Below are positions 6,180 to 8,263 of a stretch of 8,263 nt of DNA, piece after piece. Positions within the stretch are counted from its first letter, which is position 1. Every line of letters starts with the position of its first letter. Source of the stretch: Planctomycetota bacterium (GTDB lineage Bacteria > Planctomycetota > Phycisphaerae > Sedimentisphaerales > Anaerobacaceae); assembly GCA_022567055.1 (NCBI GenBank), contig JADFHU010000213.1, positions 1 to 8,263 on the forward strand, given 5' to 3'. The notes below the pieces were generated by a model. That model searched no databases, was not told the origin of the DNA, and worked only from the letters and a program-made list of their open reading frames with translations. The translations under genes and the position numbers were made by a program.

Positions 6180-7928
6180 ATGAAGAAGAGATCTGTAGTT
6201 CTTAGCATTCGTTTTTTGTTTGTCCTCTCACTTACTTGCGGCTGCACTGCTACCGCTCAGCAAACCACCGCTGCCGTCCAGCAGCAAGCCCCTTCCGTCA
6301 GCATAAGCGAAAACGTTCCCAACCCGATGCGTGATGGCGTAATCCTCATGGCAAACGTCTTTCGCCCCGAAGCCGAAGGAACATACCCTGTTATAGTAAT
6401 ACGAACGCCCTACGGCAAAGGAGATGCCAACAACGACGACGGAAAATATTTCGCCTCGAACGAATACGTTTATATTGTTCAGGACTGTAGAGGCAGAGGC
6501 TCATCCGGTGGAAAATGGTACCCGGGCATTAACGAAAGAAAAGATGGACTCGACACACACCAGTGGATACTCGCCCAGCCATGGTGCAACGGTTCGATCG
6601 GAACACTAGGCGGCTCCTACGTCGGCTACACACAGTGGATCACGGCCCCCGACGCCGGAGACTATCTCAAAGCAATGTTTACTGTCGTCCCCCTCTTCGA
6701 CTGGTACAAGGACACCTCGTATATCGGCGGAGCATTAAACCATGCGCAGATGATGGACTGGGGAACAGGCATGGCCATACCTCCAGAAGGACAGTCCGGA
6801 ATCGACTGGAAGAAGTGGAATAAGAAAAAAGTAATTTGGCACCTGCCCCTCTCAACATGGGACGAGATGATCGGCTTCGAGGTCGCCTACCTGCGGGACT
6901 GGATCGCACACCCCGAGTACGACAGCTATTGGAAGCAGTACCGAATGACAGATTCACTTGATAAAGTTAAAGCCCCGAACATCACCATCAGTGGATGGTA
7001 CGACATCTTTGTAAGCCAGGCATTTGAGAACATAAGCAGGCTCAAAAAAGAATCGACCGCGCCACAATATGTGGTCGTAGGCCCCTGGCCGCATGGCGCA
7101 AAAACCAAAGTCGGAGAGATCGACTTTGGAAAAGAAGCAGAATTTAATAAACGTTACGTACAAAGCAATTGGTTCGACCACTGGCTAAAGGGCAAGGACA
7201 CTGATATCGATATATGGCCGCCGCTTCGAATATTCGTAATGGGAACAAACAAGTGGCGCAACGAATACGAGTGGCCACTCGCACGAACAAAGTTCACCCC
7301 CTACTATTTCCACAGCACCGGAAATGCAAACACTGCCAACGGAAACGGGACGCTTAGCACGGTTAAGCCCGCAGATCAACCTGCTGACAAATACGTATAT
7401 GACCCTGCCGATCCGGTCCCGACACACGGCGGATGCAATCTTACAATACCCGCCGGCCCCTTTGACCAGGCAAACATTGAAAAACGCAGCGATGTTCTCG
7501 TCTATACAAGTGACGTGCTAGACGCGGATCTTGAGGTGACTGGGCCCGTTAAGGTTATATTGTATGCCGCAAGCAGCGCAACCGACACAGACTTCACCGG
7601 CAAGTTAGTTGACGTCTATCCCGATGGACGCGCCATGAACATCTGCGATGGAATCATCCGCGCGCGTTACCGCAACGAAGGCAAGGCAATGCTTATCGGG
7701 GCAGGCAAGATATACCGGTATGAGATAGACCTTTGGCCAACCAGCAATGTCTTCTTGAAAGGACATAGGATACGCGTCGAAATATCATCCAGCAACTTTC
7801 CGCGGTTTGACAGGAACCCAAACACCGGACATACATTCGGTGCTGACGCAGAACTTGTCAAAGCGAAACAGAATGTTTATCATGACAAGCAGCATCTATC
7901 GCACATACTGCTGCCAATCATCCCATGA
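6180..7928 (+). CDS. Exported CocE/NonD-family serine hydrolase (peptidase S15-like)
   Basis: A 582-residue alpha/beta hydrolase of the family containing cocaine esterase, glutaryl-7-ACA acylase and X-Pro dipeptidyl peptidase; members cleave ester or amide bonds. The ATG at 6180 follows AAGGAA with 7-base spacing. The N-terminus is an export signal (VVLSIRFLFVLSLTCGC). Cys20 or Cys22 could be lipidated, although the lipobox is imperfect. Family landmarks in order: PMRDGVILMANVFRP (49-63), TPYGK with the oxyanion tyrosine Y78, QDCRGRGSSGG (101-111), the nucleophile elbow GGSYVGY with Ser146, the acid Asp275 in ISGWYDIF, and His305 in GPWPHG. Residues from about 380 form the jelly-roll domain (DVLVYTSDVLDADLEVTGP, LVDVYPDGRAMNICDGIIRARYR, HRIRVEISSSNFPRFDRN). 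The length and complete triad indicate an intact enzyme. The substrate cannot be read from sequence. Frequent ATA codons set it apart from the two upstream genes. Confidence 0.93.
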   Translation: MKKRSVVLSIRFLFVLSLTCGCTATAQQTTAAVQQQAPSVSISENVPNPMRDGVILMANVFRPEAEGTYPVIVIRTPYGKGDANNDDGKYFASNEYVYIVQDCRGRGSSGGKWYPGINERKDGLDTHQWILAQPWCNGSIGTLGGSYVGYTQWITAPDAGDYLKAMFTVVPLFDWYKDTSYIGGALNHAQMMDWGTGMAIPPEGQSGIDWKKWNKKKVIWHLPLSTWDEMIGFEVAYLRDWIAHPEYDSYWKQYRMTDSLDKVKAPNITISGWYDIFVSQAFENISRLKKESTAPQYVVVGPWPHGAKTKVGEIDFGKEAEFNKRYVQSNWFDHWLKGKDTDIDIWPPLRIFVMGTNKWRNEYEWPLARTKFTPYYFHSTGNANTANGNGTLSTVKPADQPADKYVYDPADPVPTHGGCNLTIPAGPFDQANIEKRSDVLVYTSDVLDADLEVTGPVKVILYAASSATDTDFTGKLVDVYPDGRAMNICDGIIRARYRNEGKAMLIGAGKIYRYEIDLWPTSNVFLKGHRIRVEISSSNFPRFDRNPNTGHTFGADAELVKAKQNVYHDKQHLSHILLPIIP

Positions 7929-8263
7929 TGTTTTTGGTAACACATAGCGCTGGAATTCTGGAATAGAGGAAAAGAAACAAGAATCGTTTTGGGTTTTGTA
8001 CTGTCACTTTTACGGCGCAAATAAGGGGTCGGCAATAACTAAATTGGATAATTTGGGGTCCAAGTGTGCCCCATATTGGGTCGAAACAAGGATGGGGGAC
8101 AGTCTTTTAAAAGACTGTCCCTTCCAAGCCTTACTTAGCGAAACCACAGGCGTAGCAGTTCTACGTCGCGGATTGCTTGGGACGCTTTTTATGCTGCTAT
8201 CGCAGCTAGGTTTGACCCAAGGAAGCCGCTGTTTTCGCGATTGAGAAGCGGTCCAAGATGGGG
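7929..8263. other. Non-coding tail, no convincing gene
   Basis: Some 335 bases follow the CocE-family stop codon. No rRNA, tRNA or recognisable protein segment is seen on either strand. The only strong structure is the palindrome at 8096-8121. GGGTC occurs three times within 8026-8082 at uneven spacing, which may be chance. The stretch could be the edge of a repeat or mobile element continuing beyond the window. Confidence 0.5.
8096..8121. repeat. Perfect 26-bp palindrome (GGGACAGTCTTTT and its reverse complement)
   Basis: Each 13-base arm is exact, with the centre between 8108 and 8109, and the arms can extend by G-T pairs outward. As RNA or single-stranded DNA it would form a hairpin with a TTTTAAAA tip. 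No T-tract follows, so an intrinsic terminator is unlikely. GGGGACAGTC-type sequences are, to my recollection, found near REP-associated or IS200-like transposases in several environmental phyla; that link is inference because no transposase is in the window. Confidence 0.75.

Noticed and set aside
7996..8244. An 82-codon open frame on the plus strand in the tail
   Set aside because: It reads straight through the perfect palindrome, has no convincing ribosome binding site and resembles no protein I know; it is more likely non-coding repeat DNA.
8206..8263. A short minus-strand peptide entering from the right edge, ending in AKTAASLGQT and a stop
   Set aside because: Only about 18 residues are visible and they match no family; it could be the end of a gene beyond the window but cannot be supported.
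1..8263. CRISPR array, tRNA or rRNA genes, or an intact transposase
   Set aside because: No regularly spaced direct repeats, no cloverleaf-like or rRNA-like segments and no transposase motifs were seen on either strand.

Overview
The window looks like Gram-negative environmental bacterial DNA. The best guess is Planctomycetota or a related PVC-group lineage, because the central genes (a secreted alpha/beta hydrolase and a secreted beta-propeller protein with a C-terminal beta-sandwich) are of a type that is abundant there. This assignment is an inference from protein style. No rRNA, tRNA or marker gene is present. Most products carry signal peptides or lipobox-like N-termini, so the window is dominated by envelope and exported proteins.

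Layout. Bases 1-1185 on the minus strand hold three linked pieces. A GH78-type alpha-L-rhamnosidase begins normally with a promoter, Shine-Dalgarno and signal peptide, but breaks off after about 243 residues. It runs directly into the C-terminal part of a VapB antitoxin in another reading frame. That is followed by a VapC PIN-domain toxin with all four catalytic acidic residues, cut by the left window edge. On the plus strand, 1444-2445 encodes a lipoprotein that appears to contain two related beta-rich modules, and 2585-3166 encodes a cytosolic thioredoxin-fold protein with a CNHC active site. Then come a secreted alpha/beta hydrolase (3297-4403) and a secreted GH43/GH32-like beta-propeller (4523-5926), probably acting on glycan or ester-modified substrates. 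After a gap with a candidate promoter and a 10-bp inverted repeat over the ribosome binding site, 6180-7928 encodes an exported CocE/NonD-family (peptidase S15-like) serine hydrolase. The last 335 bases hold no convincing gene but do contain a perfect 26-bp palindrome.

The window does not read as one operon. There are at least three compositional blocks. The two central hydrolase genes use no ATA isoleucine codons (0 of 40), while the CocE-family gene uses 15 of 38. Together with the rhamnosidase/vapB junction and the palindrome, this suggests a mosaic accessory region shaped by recombination or transfer; an assembly chimera must be excluded first. The most striking observation is the intact-looking toxin whose antitoxin lacks its N-terminal (DNA-binding) half and its own promoter, both replaced by the 5' part of the rhamnosidase gene. 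No clearly new multi-gene system was recognised.
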